64,000 nucleotides of DNA from Sphingomonas sp. TDK1 (lineage in GTDB: Bacteria > Pseudomonadota > Alphaproteobacteria > Sphingomonadales > Sphingomonadaceae), in contig NZ_LXVY01000004.1 of NCBI RefSeq assembly GCF_001650735.1, positions 79,533 through 143,532 of the forward strand, read 5' to 3'. The position numbers and the translations under genes are program-made. Below the pieces are notes generated by a model. It was not told the origin of the DNA. It did not search any database and saw only the letters and a program-made list of their open reading frames with translations. Positions 1-8,982 of this stretch are shown one piece after another (the first letter of the stretch is position 1; each line of letters begins with the position of its first letter).

Positions 1-102
1 GCCGCCGGCGACCCCGCCCGCGCCCGCAGGGCGATGCAGGCGCTGATCGGCGATGTCGTCGAACTGATCGACGCCGCCGAAGGCAACGAAACGGCCGCCT
101 AG
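1..102 (+). CDS. GntR-family regulator, FCD domain (3' end only)
   Basis: Only the last 33 codons are in the window, in frame 1, ending at TAG 100-102. The tail (DPARARRAMQ, then a helix ending in IDAAEG) looks like the final helix of an FCD ligand-binding domain of FadR-subfamily GntR regulators, where D-x-x-x-A-R-x-A-M is typical. The DNA-binding part is off the window, so the target is unknown; the galactose dehydrogenase gene 1.7 kb away is one possibility. Its stop codon shares the palindrome CTAG with the stop of the convergent reductase gene. The family call is inference from a short tail. Confidence 0.5.
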   Translation, partial: AAGDPARARRAMQALIGDVVELIDAAEGNETAA

Positions 103-1160
103 GGGATCAGGCGATCCGCGCGCAGCCGCGCGAACAGCGCGAAAAAGGCGTCGTCGGTAGGCTGATAGGCCGTGAAGCCGAGCCTTCGGCTCTTCGACAT
201 GTCGGTAACCACTTCGATCGGCCGCCCCAGATCGGCATCGGTATGCCAGGGCGAAGCAAGCCGTCCGAGCACCGGCTCCGCCAGCCCCTCTCGTTCGGCG
301 ATCTGCCGCCAAAGGCCGGCGTCGCCCGCCATCTGTGCCTCGAGCGGATGAACGGTGCCGTCAAACGGTGCCGGATCCAGACCGAACCAGCCGGCGATAC
401 GCCCCCACATCCATTGCCAGCGGAAAACGTCGCCATTCACGACGTTGAACGCCTGATCCCGCGCGGCGGGGGTTTCCGCTGCCCAGAGCAGATGGCGCGC
501 GAGCTGGCCGGCATCGGTCATGTCGGTCAGGCCCGACCATTGGGCGGCGGATCCGGGGAACCGGAACGGACGGCCGGTCTCGCGGCAGAGCGTGGCATAC
601 ACGGCAAGCGTCGTGCCCATGTTCATGGCGTTGCCCACGGCCTTGCCGATGACGGTGTGCGGGCGATGCACGCTCCAGGTGAAGCCGTCGCGCGCGGCAG
701 CGGCGAACACTTCGTCTTCCTGCGCATAGTAGAAGTTGTCGACATCGAGCCGTCCCTGCTCCTCGCGGAACGGCGTTTGCGGCAGCACGCCCTTTCCATA
801 GGCCTCAAACGGTCCGAGATAGTGCTTGAGGCCGGTCACCAAGGCGACGTGGCGGGGACCGCTTGGCGGTTGCAGCCCGTCCAGCAAGTTGCGCACCATC
901 GCCGCGTTGACGCGAATATTTTCGGCCTCGCTGTCCTGCCGCAGCCAGGTGGTGAGGAACACCGCATCCGGCGACACATCGGCAAGTGCCCGTGCCGTCG
1001 CGGCGGCGTTCGTCAGATCCGCGGCGATCGGCGCCACGCCCGCTTGCGCCACAGGCCTGCGCGCCAGGCCGTGCACCGACCAGCCCTGCGCGACGAGAAG
1101 ATCCGCGGTTGCGCTCCCGACGATGCCGCTGGCGCCTACCACCAATGCCGTCCTGGCCAT
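99..1160 (-). CDS. PRISE-type NAD(P)-dependent reductase (SDR superfamily)
   Basis: About 353 residues with an N-terminal Rossmann motif (GASGIVG), a KHYLGPFE segment and an NFYYAQED segment. These are hallmarks of the PRISE group (progesterone 5-beta-reductase / iridoid synthase-like enone reductases) of extended SDRs; the YY-x-x-E-D tyrosine region is where PRISE enzymes have their catalytic Tyr. The natural substrate in bacteria is unknown; enones or xenobiotics are plausible. An upstream in-frame ATG exists at 1172, but the GGAG within its first codons sits 6 nt before the ATG at 1160, so I choose 1160. The gene is divergent from an HxlR regulator, a common regulator/oxidoreductase pairing, and converges on the GntR gene with overlapping stops. 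Confidence 0.82.
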   Translation of the reverse strand: MARTALVVGASGIVGSATADLLVAQGWSVHGLARRPVAQAGVAPIAADLTNAAATARALADVSPDAVFLTTWLRQDSEAENIRVNAAMVRNLLDGLQPPSGPRHVALVTGLKHYLGPFEAYGKGVLPQTPFREEQGRLDVDNFYYAQEDEVFAAAARDGFTWSVHRPHTVIGKAVGNAMNMGTTLAVYATLCRETGRPFRFPGSAAQWSGLTDMTDAGQLARHLLWAAETPAARDQAFNVVNGDVFRWQWMWGRIAGWFGLDPAPFDGTVHPLEAQMAGDAGLWRQIAEREGLAEPVLGRLASPWHTDADLGRPIEVVTDMSKSRRLGFTAYQPTDDAFFALFARLRADRLIP

Positions 1161-1190
1161 TTCTGTCTCCATCTTGTGCTGGATCGGGAA

Positions 1191-1245
1191 CTAGGCAGGC
1201 ACCCGCGCCGCTTCTAGACGGCACCAAATCGGAACCTAGGCACCC
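1191..1245. promoter_or_regulatory. Candidate HxlR binding region (direct repeat)
   Basis: The divergent spacer between the reductase and HxlR genes holds CTAGGCAGGCACCC (1191-1204) and a related CTAGGCACCC (1236-1245) in the same orientation. HxlR proteins usually bind short repeats in such divergent promoters. That these are operators is inference only. Confidence 0.25.
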
Positions 1246-1259
1246 AAAGGTACCCAGTC

Positions 1260-1640
1260 ATGCGTCCAGGATCGGTTGAATCGGAATGGCGGGAGGATTG
1301 CGGGCCGCGTCGCGTGCTGGCGCTGTTCGCCACCAAATGGACCAGCATGGTGCTCCACACCCTGCACGCCCGGCATGAAGGTGCGGCCCGCAGCGGCGTA
1401 CTGCTGCGCAGCCTGCCCGGCATCTCGAAAAAGATGCTTACCCAGACCCTGCGGGACATGGAGGAAGCGGGCTTGATCGACCGGATCGTGCAGAACGCCG
1501 TACCGCCCGCCGTGGAATATCGGCTCACATCCCTTGGCCGTCGCTTCGTGGAACCGGTCGAGCTGCTCTATGCCTGGGGGCGTGACAATGCCGATGCACT
1601 CGACCAGCTCGGGAGCAGGCCCAGCGCACGCCGTGCATGA
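1260..1640 (+). CDS. HxlR-family winged-helix transcriptional regulator
   Basis: 126 residues, typical for HxlR/MarR-like regulators. Visible family signatures are a helix around TKWTSMVLHTL, a recognition-helix region of the form LPGISKKMLTQTLRDMEEAG, and a wing ending in VEYRLTSLG. HxlR proteins are dimeric DNA binders that often sense electrophiles or other small molecules. The ATG at 1260 has AAAGG about 9 nt upstream. It is divergent from the PRISE reductase gene, which is therefore its likely target. Confidence 0.88.
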   Translation: MRPGSVESEWREDCGPRRVLALFATKWTSMVLHTLHARHEGAARSGVLLRSLPGISKKMLTQTLRDMEEAGLIDRIVQNAVPPAVEYRLTSLGRRFVEPVELLYAWGRDNADALDQLGSRPSARRA

Positions 1641-1770
1641 TCCGTTTCTTGTCGGCGTAGTGCACGGAGAGCTTCGTGCGGGATCGGCGTGAAATCCTCC
1701 GTGATGCGACTTGATGCCGAGCGTGCGCGGCCATAGGACGTGAATAAATCGTACAAAAAGGATGATGGAT

Positions 1771-2697
1771 ATGTCGGAGCGGATTCGCCTGGGCCTCGTC
1801 GGCATCGGCAAGATTGCACGTGACCAGCATTTGCCCGCGCTGGCTGAAAGCGACCGGTTCGACCTGGTCGCGACCGCGAGCCGCCACGCATCCGTCGAGG
1901 GAGTCGCGGCCCACAAGGACATCGAGTCGCTGATCGCCGCCGGGCACGGTCTGACCGCGGTCTCGCTCTGCACCCCTCCCGAAGGCCGCTATGACCAGGC
2001 ACGGATAGCGATCGAGGCCGGGCTGAACGTCATGCTCGAAAAGCCGCCCGCCGCGACGCTGACCGAAATCGCCGATCTGGCCGAGCGGGCGCAGGCGAAC
2101 GGCGTCACGTTGTTCACCACCTGGCATTCGCGGGAGGCGGCGGGCGTGCAGCCCGCCAAGGACTGGCTGGCCGACAAGCGGATCGAGGCAGTGCGGATCG
2201 CCTGGCGCGAGGACATCCGTCGCTGGCATCCGGGCCAGGAATGGATCCTTGCGGCGGGCGGCTTCGGCGTGTTCGACCCCGGAATCAACGCCCTGTCCAT
2301 CGCGACCAAGATCCTGCCGGGCGCGCTGCTGCTCGATTCGGCCTGGATGGAAGTCCCCGAAGGACGCGCCTCGCCGCTTCGCGCAAAGCTGCACATGCGC
2401 AGCGCGGGTGCACCGGTGACCGCCGAGTTCGATTTCCTTCAGACGGGGCCCCAGACCTGGGACATCGAGATCGATACCGACGCGGGCATGCTGCGCCTTG
2501 CCATGGGGGGCAGCATCCTCCAATTGCCCGGAGAGGACGAGCAGAAGGCGCCGGACCGCGAATATGCGCGGCTCTACGCACGCTTCGCGGAGCTGGTGGC
2601 CGCGGGGAAAAGCGATGTCGACGTGCGTCCGCTCCAGCTGGTCGCGGATGCCTTCCTGGTAGGCGCGCGGGCGATCGGCGAGACGTTCGAATTCTGA
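1771..2697 (+). CDS. gal: D-galactose 1-dehydrogenase (Gfo/Idh/MocA family)
   Basis: 308 residues. N-terminal Rossmann fold (GLVGIGKIA), conserved EKPP at the end of the nucleotide domain, then a Gfo/Idh/MocA C-terminal domain with WREDIRRWHPGQEW and GVFDPGINALS. The layout closely recalls Pseudomonas fluorescens D-galactose dehydrogenase (about 304 residues), which oxidises galactose or L-arabinose to the lactone with NAD(P) in the De Ley-Doudoroff route. ATGs at 1762, 1765 and 1771 compete. AAGGA at 1758-1762 lies 8 nt before 1771, and that start also matches the family N-terminus, so I use it. Exact sugar specificity is inferred from remembered similarity. Confidence 0.8.
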   Translation: MSERIRLGLVGIGKIARDQHLPALAESDRFDLVATASRHASVEGVAAHKDIESLIAAGHGLTAVSLCTPPEGRYDQARIAIEAGLNVMLEKPPAATLTEIADLAERAQANGVTLFTTWHSREAAGVQPAKDWLADKRIEAVRIAWREDIRRWHPGQEWILAAGGFGVFDPGINALSIATKILPGALLLDSAWMEVPEGRASPLRAKLHMRSAGAPVTAEFDFLQTGPQTWDIEIDTDAGMLRLAMGGSILQLPGEDEQKAPDREYARLYARFAELVAAGKSDVDVRPLQLVADAFLVGARAIGETFEF

Positions 2698-2705
2698 GCG
2701 CGTCC

Positions 2706-2740
2706 GCCTGCATCTGCCTGCGGACGCAGCGGATGCAGGC
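2706..2740. repeat. Inverted repeat after galactose dehydrogenase gene
   Basis: Arms GCCTGCATC (2706-2714) and GATGCAGGC (2732-2740) are perfect complements and lie just after the stop codon. There is no T-run, so this is at best a weak or factor-assisted terminator. Confidence 0.4.
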
Positions 2741-2775
2741 AAGCCCTGGACGACATGTCGCAGTCGCTACGTCTT

Positions 2776-2803
2776 TCGACATATTTTGCGACAACTCTTT
2801 TAT
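2776..2803 (+). promoter_or_regulatory. Candidate promoter of the RND efflux operon
   Basis: In an AT-richer stretch, TCGACA (2776-2781) and TTTTAT (2798-2803) are separated by 16 nt, resembling -35 and -10 boxes about 90 nt before the adaptor gene. No repressor gene is adjacent and no clear operator was seen. Prediction by eye only. Confidence 0.3.
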
Positions 2804-2893
2804 GGCACTGCGGAAACGTGGCATCTAATGCCGAGTTTGGCAGTGACCGGTGGTTCGGTATTCCTCGGGCCACCCCTAAGCGGGTTCTGAAAT

Positions 2894-4126
2894 TTGAACG
2901 CTCCGACCAGCTATGGCCGTTCGGGCCTGATCGTCTTTGCATCGGCCCTGCTCCTCGCCTCGTGCAGCGGGGGCGATAGTGCGGGCAAGCAGGGCGGCCG
3001 CAAGGGCCCGTCGGGCCCGGCGCAGGTCGGCTATGTGGTGGTGCAGCCGAGCAGCGTTCCGGTTACCACGGAACTGGCCGGTCGCGTCACCGCATTCCAG
3101 TCCTCCGAGGTACGGCCGCAGGTGGCGGGCATCGTGCAACGCCGTTTCTTCCAGGAAGGCACGATCGTCCATCAGGGGCAGACGCTCTATCAGATCGATC
3201 CCAGCCTGTATCAGGCGAGCACCGCGCAGGCCCAGGCCAATCTGCAGAACGCGCAGGCCAATCTGGAGGCCGCGCGGATCAAGGCCGATCGCTACAAGCC
3301 GCTCGCGGCGATGCAGGCGGTGAGCCAGCAGGACTATACGGACGCCGTCGCCGCGTCGCGCCAGGCGGCCGCACAGGTGGCGCAGCAGCGCGCCGCGCTG
3401 CAGACCGCACGGATCAACCTGCGCTTCACCAAGGTCCCCGCTCCGATCACCGGCCGGATCGGCCGCAGCCTCGTCACCGAAGGCGCGCTGGTCACCACCA
3501 ACCAGACCGATCCGATGACGACGATCCAGCGGCTGGATCCCATCTATGTCGACATCCAGCAGTCGAGCGCCGACATGCTGGCGCTGCGCAAGGCGCTGGC
3601 GAAGGACGGCATCACCCCTGCCAGCGCGGCCGTTCGGCTGAAGCTGGAAGACGGTAGCGATTACGAGATGGCCGGTACGGTCGAATTCTCCGAGGTGATG
3701 GTGAACGAAAGCACCGGCACCGTCACGCTGCGCGCCCGCTTCGCCAACCCCCAGAACATCCTGCTGCCAGGCATGTTCGTCCGCGCACTGTTCGCGCAGG
3801 CGATCGATACCCAGGCGTATCTCGTGCCGCAGGCAGGCGTGTCGCGTGATCCGAAGGGCAATGCGACCGTCTATGTCGTCGGGCCCGGCAACAAGGCTGT
3901 AGCGCGCACCGTCGTCGCCGATCGCACGGTCGGGCAGAACTGGGTGATCACCCAGGGGCTGGCGCCGGGCGACAAGGTGATCGTGCAGGGCACGGCGAAC
4001 CTCAAGCCGGACATGGACATCAAGCCGGTGCCTGCCAACACGCCGCAAAAGATCGAGCCGCCCAAGAAGGGCCAGGGGCAAGGCGGCGCCCAGACGAAGG
4101 GCGGCAGCCAGGCCAAGGCGGGCTGA
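2894..4126 (+). CDS. RND efflux periplasmic adaptor (AcrA/MexA-type lipoprotein)
   Basis: 410 residues. It links the inner-membrane pump to the outer-membrane channel. The N-terminal signal ends in a lipobox (LLASC), so it is probably a lipoprotein. A split lipoyl/barrel-sandwich domain (VRPQVAGIV about residues 72-80; KVPAPITGRIG further on) flanks a coiled-coil hairpin rich in Q/A/L, followed by beta-barrel and membrane-proximal domains. The C-terminal tail is K/G/Q-rich. The first possible start is TTG at 2894, because an in-frame TGA lies at 2888; no strong ribosome site is visible. It is followed after 6 nt by the pump gene, giving an adaptor-pump-channel operon. Confidence 0.9.
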   Translation: MNAPTSYGRSGLIVFASALLLASCSGGDSAGKQGGRKGPSGPAQVGYVVVQPSSVPVTTELAGRVTAFQSSEVRPQVAGIVQRRFFQEGTIVHQGQTLYQIDPSLYQASTAQAQANLQNAQANLEAARIKADRYKPLAAMQAVSQQDYTDAVAASRQAAAQVAQQRAALQTARINLRFTKVPAPITGRIGRSLVTEGALVTTNQTDPMTTIQRLDPIYVDIQQSSADMLALRKALAKDGITPASAAVRLKLEDGSDYEMAGTVEFSEVMVNESTGTVTLRARFANPQNILLPGMFVRALFAQAIDTQAYLVPQAGVSRDPKGNATVYVVGPGNKAVARTVVADRTVGQNWVITQGLAPGDKVIVQGTANLKPDMDIKPVPANTPQKIEPPKKGQGQGGAQTKGGSQAKAG

Positions 4127-4132
4127 GCCCCC

Positions 4133-7100
4133 ATGTCCCGCATCTTCATCGATCGGCCGATCTTTGCCTGGGTACTCGCCATCATCGTGATGCTGATGGG
4201 CCTGGGCGCGATCTTCTCGCTGCCCATCGCGCAATATCCGGACATCGCGCCCCCGCAGGTCAACATCCGCGCCACCTATCCCGGCGCCTCGGCGGAGACG
4301 GTGCAGAACAGCGTCACCCAGGTGATCGAGCAGCAGCTGAGCGGCATCGACGGGCTGCTCTATTTCAGCAGCTCGTCCACCTCGCGCGGCCAGGTGACGA
4401 TCTCGGCGACCTTCGAGAAGGGGACCAACCCGGACATCGCCCAGGTGCAGGTGCAGAACAAGGTGCAGCAGGCGCTGTCCCGCCTGCCCCAGCAGGTGCA
4501 GCAGCAGGGCCTGACCGTCACCAAGTCGAACCCCGACTTCCTGATGATCGTCGGCGTCTATGACTCGACCGATCAGAAAACCAATCTTGACGTCTCGGAC
4601 TGGCTCGCCTCCAACCTGCAGGATCCGCTGTCGCGGATCGAGGGTGTGGGTGACACCAACGTGTTCGGCGCCCCTTATGCGATGCGCATCTGGCTCAACC
4701 CCGCGCGGCTTTCGAGCTACGGGCTGATCCCGAACGACATCATCACCGCGATCCAGAACCAGAACACCGAAATCGCCGCGGGCGAACTGGGCGGCCAGCC
4801 CATGCCGCAAGAGCAGATGCTCAACGCCACGGTGACCTCGCAGTCACGGCTGCAGACCCCCGAACAGTTCGCCAACATCATCGTGAAGACCGATCCGACC
4901 GGTGCCGCGGTGAAGCTGCGCGACGTCGCCCGGGTCGAGCTTGGCTCGGACAATTACAACTCCTCCAGCCGCATCAACGGCCATCCGGGTGCCGGCCTCG
5001 CCATCTCGCTGTCCCCGGGTGCCGACGCACTCAAGACCGCCGACCTCGTCAAGCAGCAGGTCGAGGCGGCCTCGAAGGGCTTCCCGCCGGGCTTCAAATA
5101 CGCCTACGCCAACGACACCACCGGCTTCATCAAGCTCTCGATCGAGGAAGTGGTGAAGACGCTGCTCGAGGCGATCGTGCTCGTCGTCATCGTGATGTTC
5201 GTCTTCCTGCAGAGCTGGCGCGCGACACTGGTGCCGGCGATCGCGGTGCCGGTGGTGCTGCTCGGCACCTTCGGCGTGTTCTACGCGCTCGGCTTCTCGA
5301 TCAACACGCTCACGCTCTTCGGCCTCGTCCTCGCCATCGGCCTGCTCGTCGACGACGCGATCGTCGTCGTCGAGAATGTCGAGCGCCTGATGGAAGAGAA
5401 TCCGGACATGACGCCGCGCGAGGCGACGATCCGCTCGATGGACGAGATCCAGGTGGCGCTGGTCGCGATCGCGCTGGTGCTGTCGGCGGTGTTCCTGCCG
5501 ATGGCGTTCTTCGGCGGCTCGACCGGCGTGATCTATCGCCAGTTCTCGGTGACGATCGTCTCCGCCATGGTCCTGTCGGTGCTCGTCGCGCTGGTGCTGA
5601 GCCCCGCGCTCACGGCGACGCTGCTCAAGCAGAAGAGCCAGGAAAAGGACATCGAGGACACCTGGTTCGCCCGTAAATTCCCCTGGGTCGGGCGCGGCCT
5701 GACCACGGCCAAGACCACGTTCAACAACGGATTCGACCGCGGCGTCGAGCGCTACACAGCCTGGGTGCAGGCGGTGATCCACCGCAAGTGGATCTTCCTG
5801 CTGCTCTACGTCGCGGTGTGCGCCGTGCTGGTGCTGATGTTCGTCCGCCTGCCCACCGGCTTCCTTCCGACCGAGGACCAGGGCGCGGCCTCGCTCCAGA
5901 TCCGCCTGCCCGCCGGCGCCACCATGTCGCGCACCCGCGAGGTGCAGCTGGCGGTGGAGAAGTATTTTCTCACCAAGGAAGCCAAGAACGTCTCGGTGAT
6001 GTTCTCGGTCGCGGGCGGCGGTGGCGGCGGCGGCCCCGCCGGCCAGAATACCGGCCAGGGCTTCCTCAACTTCGCCGACTGGTCCGATCGCAAGGGCCAG
6101 GAAAACAGCGCGGACGGCATCGTCAACCGCGCATCCGCCGCCTTCCGCAACTTCCGCGACGCGCAAGTCTTCGCGCTGGTGCCGCCGGCGATCCGCGGCC
6201 TCGGCCAGTCGACCGGCTTCACCATGGAGCTGCTCAATTCCAGCGGCATGCCGCGCGAGCAATTCCTGGCGGCACGCGACAAGCTGCTCGCGGCCGCAAT
6301 GGCCGATCCGGAACTCGCCGCCGTCCGCCTGACCGACCTGCCCGACGTGGCCACGCTCAAGGTCAACCTGGACCAGCAGAAGCTCGCCACGCTGGGCCTG
6401 TCCCAGGCCGATGTGAACTCGACGCTGTCGACCGCCTGGGGCGGCCGCTACGTCAACGACTTCATCGACCGCGGCCGCGTGAAGCGCGTTTATGTGCAGG
6501 GCGATGCCCCCTATCGCTCGGAGCCGAGCGACCTCGCGCAATGGTTCGTGCGCAGCAGCAACGGCCAGATGGCGCCGTTCACCTCCTTCGCCTCGACCAG
6601 CTGGGCGACCGCGCCGACCTCGATGGCGCGGTTCAACGGCGTCCAGTCGTTCGAGTTCAGCGGCCAGGCGGCGCCCGGCAAGAGCTCGGGCGAGGCGATG
6701 AAGCGCATCGCCGAACTCGCCGCGCAGATCCCCGGCACCAGCGTCGCCTGGGCGGGCCTGTCCTACCAGGAACGGCTCTCCTCGGGCCAGGCGCCGCTCC
6801 TGTACGGCGTGTCGCTGCTGGTCGTGTTCCTCTGCCTCGCCGCGCTCTACGAAAGCTGGTCGATCCCGATCGCGGTACTGCTGATCATTCCGCTGGGCCT
6901 GGTCGGCGCGATCTTCGCGGTGACGCTGCGGGGCTTGCAGAACGACGTCTATCTGCAGATCGGCCTGCTCACCACCATGGGTCTGGCTGCGAAGAACGCG
7001 ATCCTCATGATCGAGTTTGCCGAACAAGCGGAGAAGCAGGGCAAGCGGGTGATCGAGGCAGCGCTGGACGCCGCACGGATCCGCCTCCGCCCGATCCTGA

Positions 7101-7333
7101 TGACCAGCCTCGCCTTCATCTTCGGCGTGCTGCCACTTGCCATCTCCACCGGCGCCGGCGCCAACAGCCGGGTCGCGATCGGCACCTCGGTGATCGGCGG
7201 CATGCTGACCGCGACGATCCTCGCGATCTTCTACATCCCGCTGTTCTTCGTGCTCGTCCGCCGCGGCGTGCGCGACGGCCTGGCCGCGCTGCGCAACCGC
7301 CGCCATCGCAACACCCCGGAGGCCCAGGCATGA
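4133..7333 (+). CDS. RND multidrug efflux pump, inner-membrane transporter (AcrB/MexB-type, HAE1)
   Basis: 1066 residues, the usual HAE1 length. It starts MSRIFIDRPIFAWV as AcrB homologues do. The proton-relay aspartates of TM4 are present (LLVDDAIVVVE, D407 and D408, the same numbers as in E. coli AcrB), and a lysine equivalent to K940 is at 954 (AAKNAILM). Two large periplasmic loops and twelve expected TM segments fit the family. A run of seven glycines near residue 627 (AGGGGGGGP) in the second periplasmic loop is unusual. The stop overlaps the start of the outer-membrane channel gene (ATGA). Substrates cannot be told from sequence. Confidence 0.95.
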   Translation: MSRIFIDRPIFAWVLAIIVMLMGLGAIFSLPIAQYPDIAPPQVNIRATYPGASAETVQNSVTQVIEQQLSGIDGLLYFSSSSTSRGQVTISATFEKGTNPDIAQVQVQNKVQQALSRLPQQVQQQGLTVTKSNPDFLMIVGVYDSTDQKTNLDVSDWLASNLQDPLSRIEGVGDTNVFGAPYAMRIWLNPARLSSYGLIPNDIITAIQNQNTEIAAGELGGQPMPQEQMLNATVTSQSRLQTPEQFANIIVKTDPTGAAVKLRDVARVELGSDNYNSSSRINGHPGAGLAISLSPGADALKTADLVKQQVEAASKGFPPGFKYAYANDTTGFIKLSIEEVVKTLLEAIVLVVIVMFVFLQSWRATLVPAIAVPVVLLGTFGVFYALGFSINTLTLFGLVLAIGLLVDDAIVVVENVERLMEENPDMTPREATIRSMDEIQVALVAIALVLSAVFLPMAFFGGSTGVIYRQFSVTIVSAMVLSVLVALVLSPALTATLLKQKSQEKDIEDTWFARKFPWVGRGLTTAKTTFNNGFDRGVERYTAWVQAVIHRKWIFLLLYVAVCAVLVLMFVRLPTGFLPTEDQGAASLQIRLPAGATMSRTREVQLAVEKYFLTKEAKNVSVMFSVAGGGGGGGPAGQNTGQGFLNFADWSDRKGQENSADGIVNRASAAFRNFRDAQVFALVPPAIRGLGQSTGFTMELLNSSGMPREQFLAARDKLLAAAMADPELAAVRLTDLPDVATLKVNLDQQKLATLGLSQADVNSTLSTAWGGRYVNDFIDRGRVKRVYVQGDAPYRSEPSDLAQWFVRSSNGQMAPFTSFASTSWATAPTSMARFNGVQSFEFSGQAAPGKSSGEAMKRIAELAAQIPGTSVAWAGLSYQERLSSGQAPLLYGVSLLVVFLCLAALYESWSIPIAVLLIIPLGLVGAIFAVTLRGLQNDVYLQIGLLTTMGLAAKNAILMIEFAEQAEKQGKRVIEAALDAARIRLRPILMTSLAFIFGVLPLAISTGAGANSRVAIGTSVIGGMLTATILAIFYIPLFFVLVRRGVRDGLAALRNRRHRNTPEAQA

Positions 7334-8859
7334 AGCGCGCGCTGACGCTCCTCACCACCGCCGCGCTCGCGGGTTGCTCGATGGCGCCCAAGGACGTGCG
7401 CCCCGCCGCGCCCGTGCCGCCGAGCTGGCCGGTCGGCGATTCCTATCTGCGGACGAGCGAGGCGACCCTGCCCGCGCTCCCCTGGCGCGAGGTGTTCCGT
7501 GACGCGCGGCTGCAGGCGCTGATCGAGCAGGCGCTCGTCAACAACCGCGACCTGCGCGTGGCAGCGGCCAACATCGCGGCGGCGCGCGCGCAGTATCGCA
7601 TCCAGCGCGGCGCGCAGTTTCCCGAAGTGGATGCCAGCGCGGGCGTCACCGAGCGGCGAGGCAATGTGACCACCATCGGCAACGGCGCGAACGGAGGCAA
7701 CACCGGCGGCACCGGTACAGGCGGCAATGTAGGCGGCGCGGGCGCGGGCGGCGGCGGCAACGGCCTGCGCACCAACTATTCGACTCAGATCGGTATCACC
7801 GGTTTCGAACTCGACCTGTTCGGTCGCCTCGCGTCCCTCACGCGGGTTCAGCAGAATACCTATTTCGCGACGGAGGCCGGCGCCCGCGCGACGCGGCTGA
7901 CGCTGGTCGGCGACATCGCGACCGCATGGCTCAACTACGCCTCCGACGCGAGCCTCCTCGCCGTGGCCCAGCAGACGGCGAAGAGCGCGGAAGACAGCGT
8001 ACGCCTCACCCGTGCCCGACTGGAAGGCGGCATAGCCCCCCGCACCGACCTCCGTCAGGCCGAGCAGACGCTTGCCACCGCCCAGAACGACGTCGCGCGC
8101 CAGACCACGGCGCTGGCGCAGGACGTGAACGCGCTGCGGTTGCTCGCCGGATCAGAGATCGACCCGGCGCTGCTTCCCGTCTCGATCGAGCAGGCGGCCG
8201 CGACCATCGCAGCAGTACCGGCGGGGCTGGATTCGGGTATCCTGCTGCGTCGCCCGGACGTTGTGCAGGCCGAATATCAACTGCGCGCCGCCAACGCGCA
8301 GATCGGTGCGGCACGCGCAGCGCTGTTCCCGCGGATCAGCCTGACGAGCGTCCTGGGTTTCGCCAGTACGGCGCTGTCCAGCCTGTTCAACGGCGACGCG
8401 TTCAATTGGCAGGCAGGCGGCAACGCGAGCTATGCGATCTTCCGTGGCGGCGCCGCGCGCGCCAGCGTGCAGCTGAGCGAGGCCCAGCAACAGGCTGCCG
8501 TCGCCAGCTACGAACGCGCGATCCAGACAGCCTTCCGGGACGTGGCCAACGCACTGGCGACCCGCGGGACGATCGACGCCCAGCTGCGTGCAACCCAGCT
8601 CCAGGCCGATGCGGCCGCAGACACATATCGGCTGAGCGAGGCACGGTATCGTGGCGGAATCGACACGTTCCTGCAGAGCCTGGTTTCGCAGCGCTCGCTA
8701 TATTCGGCGCAGCAGCAGCTGGTGACGGTGCAGCTGACTGCGGCGACGAACCGGGTAAACCTTTACCGCGCGTTGGGTGGCGATTCGCAGCTGGATGTGA
8801 CGCAGCAAGGCCCGCAGCCGGCAAATGGCGGCGGAACGACGGCGAATCCAGGCGGTTGA
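7330..8859 (+). CDS. RND efflux outer-membrane channel lipoprotein (OprM/NodT-type)
   Basis: 509 residues starting at an ATG that overlaps the pump gene stop. The signal peptide ends in a lipobox (ALAGCS). Two homologous repeats typical of TolC-like channels follow, each with FELDLFGR- or YAIFRGG-like strand boundaries; the LRRPDV motif starts the second repeat. The first outer-membrane hairpin carries a Gly/Asn/Thr-rich insert (residues about 111-146), probably a flexible surface loop. It completes the tripartite export system with the two upstream genes and ends about 40 nt before tRNA-Gly. Confidence 0.92.
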   Translation: MKRALTLLTTAALAGCSMAPKDVRPAAPVPPSWPVGDSYLRTSEATLPALPWREVFRDARLQALIEQALVNNRDLRVAAANIAAARAQYRIQRGAQFPEVDASAGVTERRGNVTTIGNGANGGNTGGTGTGGNVGGAGAGGGGNGLRTNYSTQIGITGFELDLFGRLASLTRVQQNTYFATEAGARATRLTLVGDIATAWLNYASDASLLAVAQQTAKSAEDSVRLTRARLEGGIAPRTDLRQAEQTLATAQNDVARQTTALAQDVNALRLLAGSEIDPALLPVSIEQAAATIAAVPAGLDSGILLRRPDVVQAEYQLRAANAQIGAARAALFPRISLTSVLGFASTALSSLFNGDAFNWQAGGNASYAIFRGGAARASVQLSEAQQQAAVASYERAIQTAFRDVANALATRGTIDAQLRATQLQADAAADTYRLSEARYRGGIDTFLQSLVSQRSLYSAQQQLVTVQLTAATNRVNLYRALGGDSQLDVTQQGPQPANGGGTTANPGG

Positions 8860-8897
8860 CCGAACGCCCCTGCTTGTGGCAGGCGCATCGGCAGCGG

Positions 8898-8971
8898 GCG
8901 GGTATAGCACAATGGTAGTGCAGCAGCCTTCCAAGCTGAATACGCGGGTTCGATTCCCGCTACCCGCTCCA
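8898..8971 (+). tRNA. tRNA-Gly (anticodon TCC)
   Basis: 74 nt including an encoded CCA end (8969-8971). The acceptor stem GCGGGTA (8898-8904) pairs with TACCCGC (8961-8967), with discriminator T at 8968. The T arm is GCGGG-TTCGATT-CCCGC. The anticodon loop CTTCCAA gives anticodon TCC, which reads GGA/GGG. It lies between the efflux channel gene and hemW. Confidence 0.95.
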
Positions 8972-8982
8972 GTCCTTGCCCC

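Noticed and set aside
243..1217. 324-codon plus-strand frame opposite the PRISE reductase gene
   Set aside because: No family signature; the minus strand encodes a clear reductase.
4844..7306. 820-codon open frame on the minus strand across the RND pump gene
   Set aside because: It is the mirror of a high-G+C gene; the predicted protein is His/Arg/Asp-rich without any domain, while the plus strand encodes an intact AcrB-type pump.
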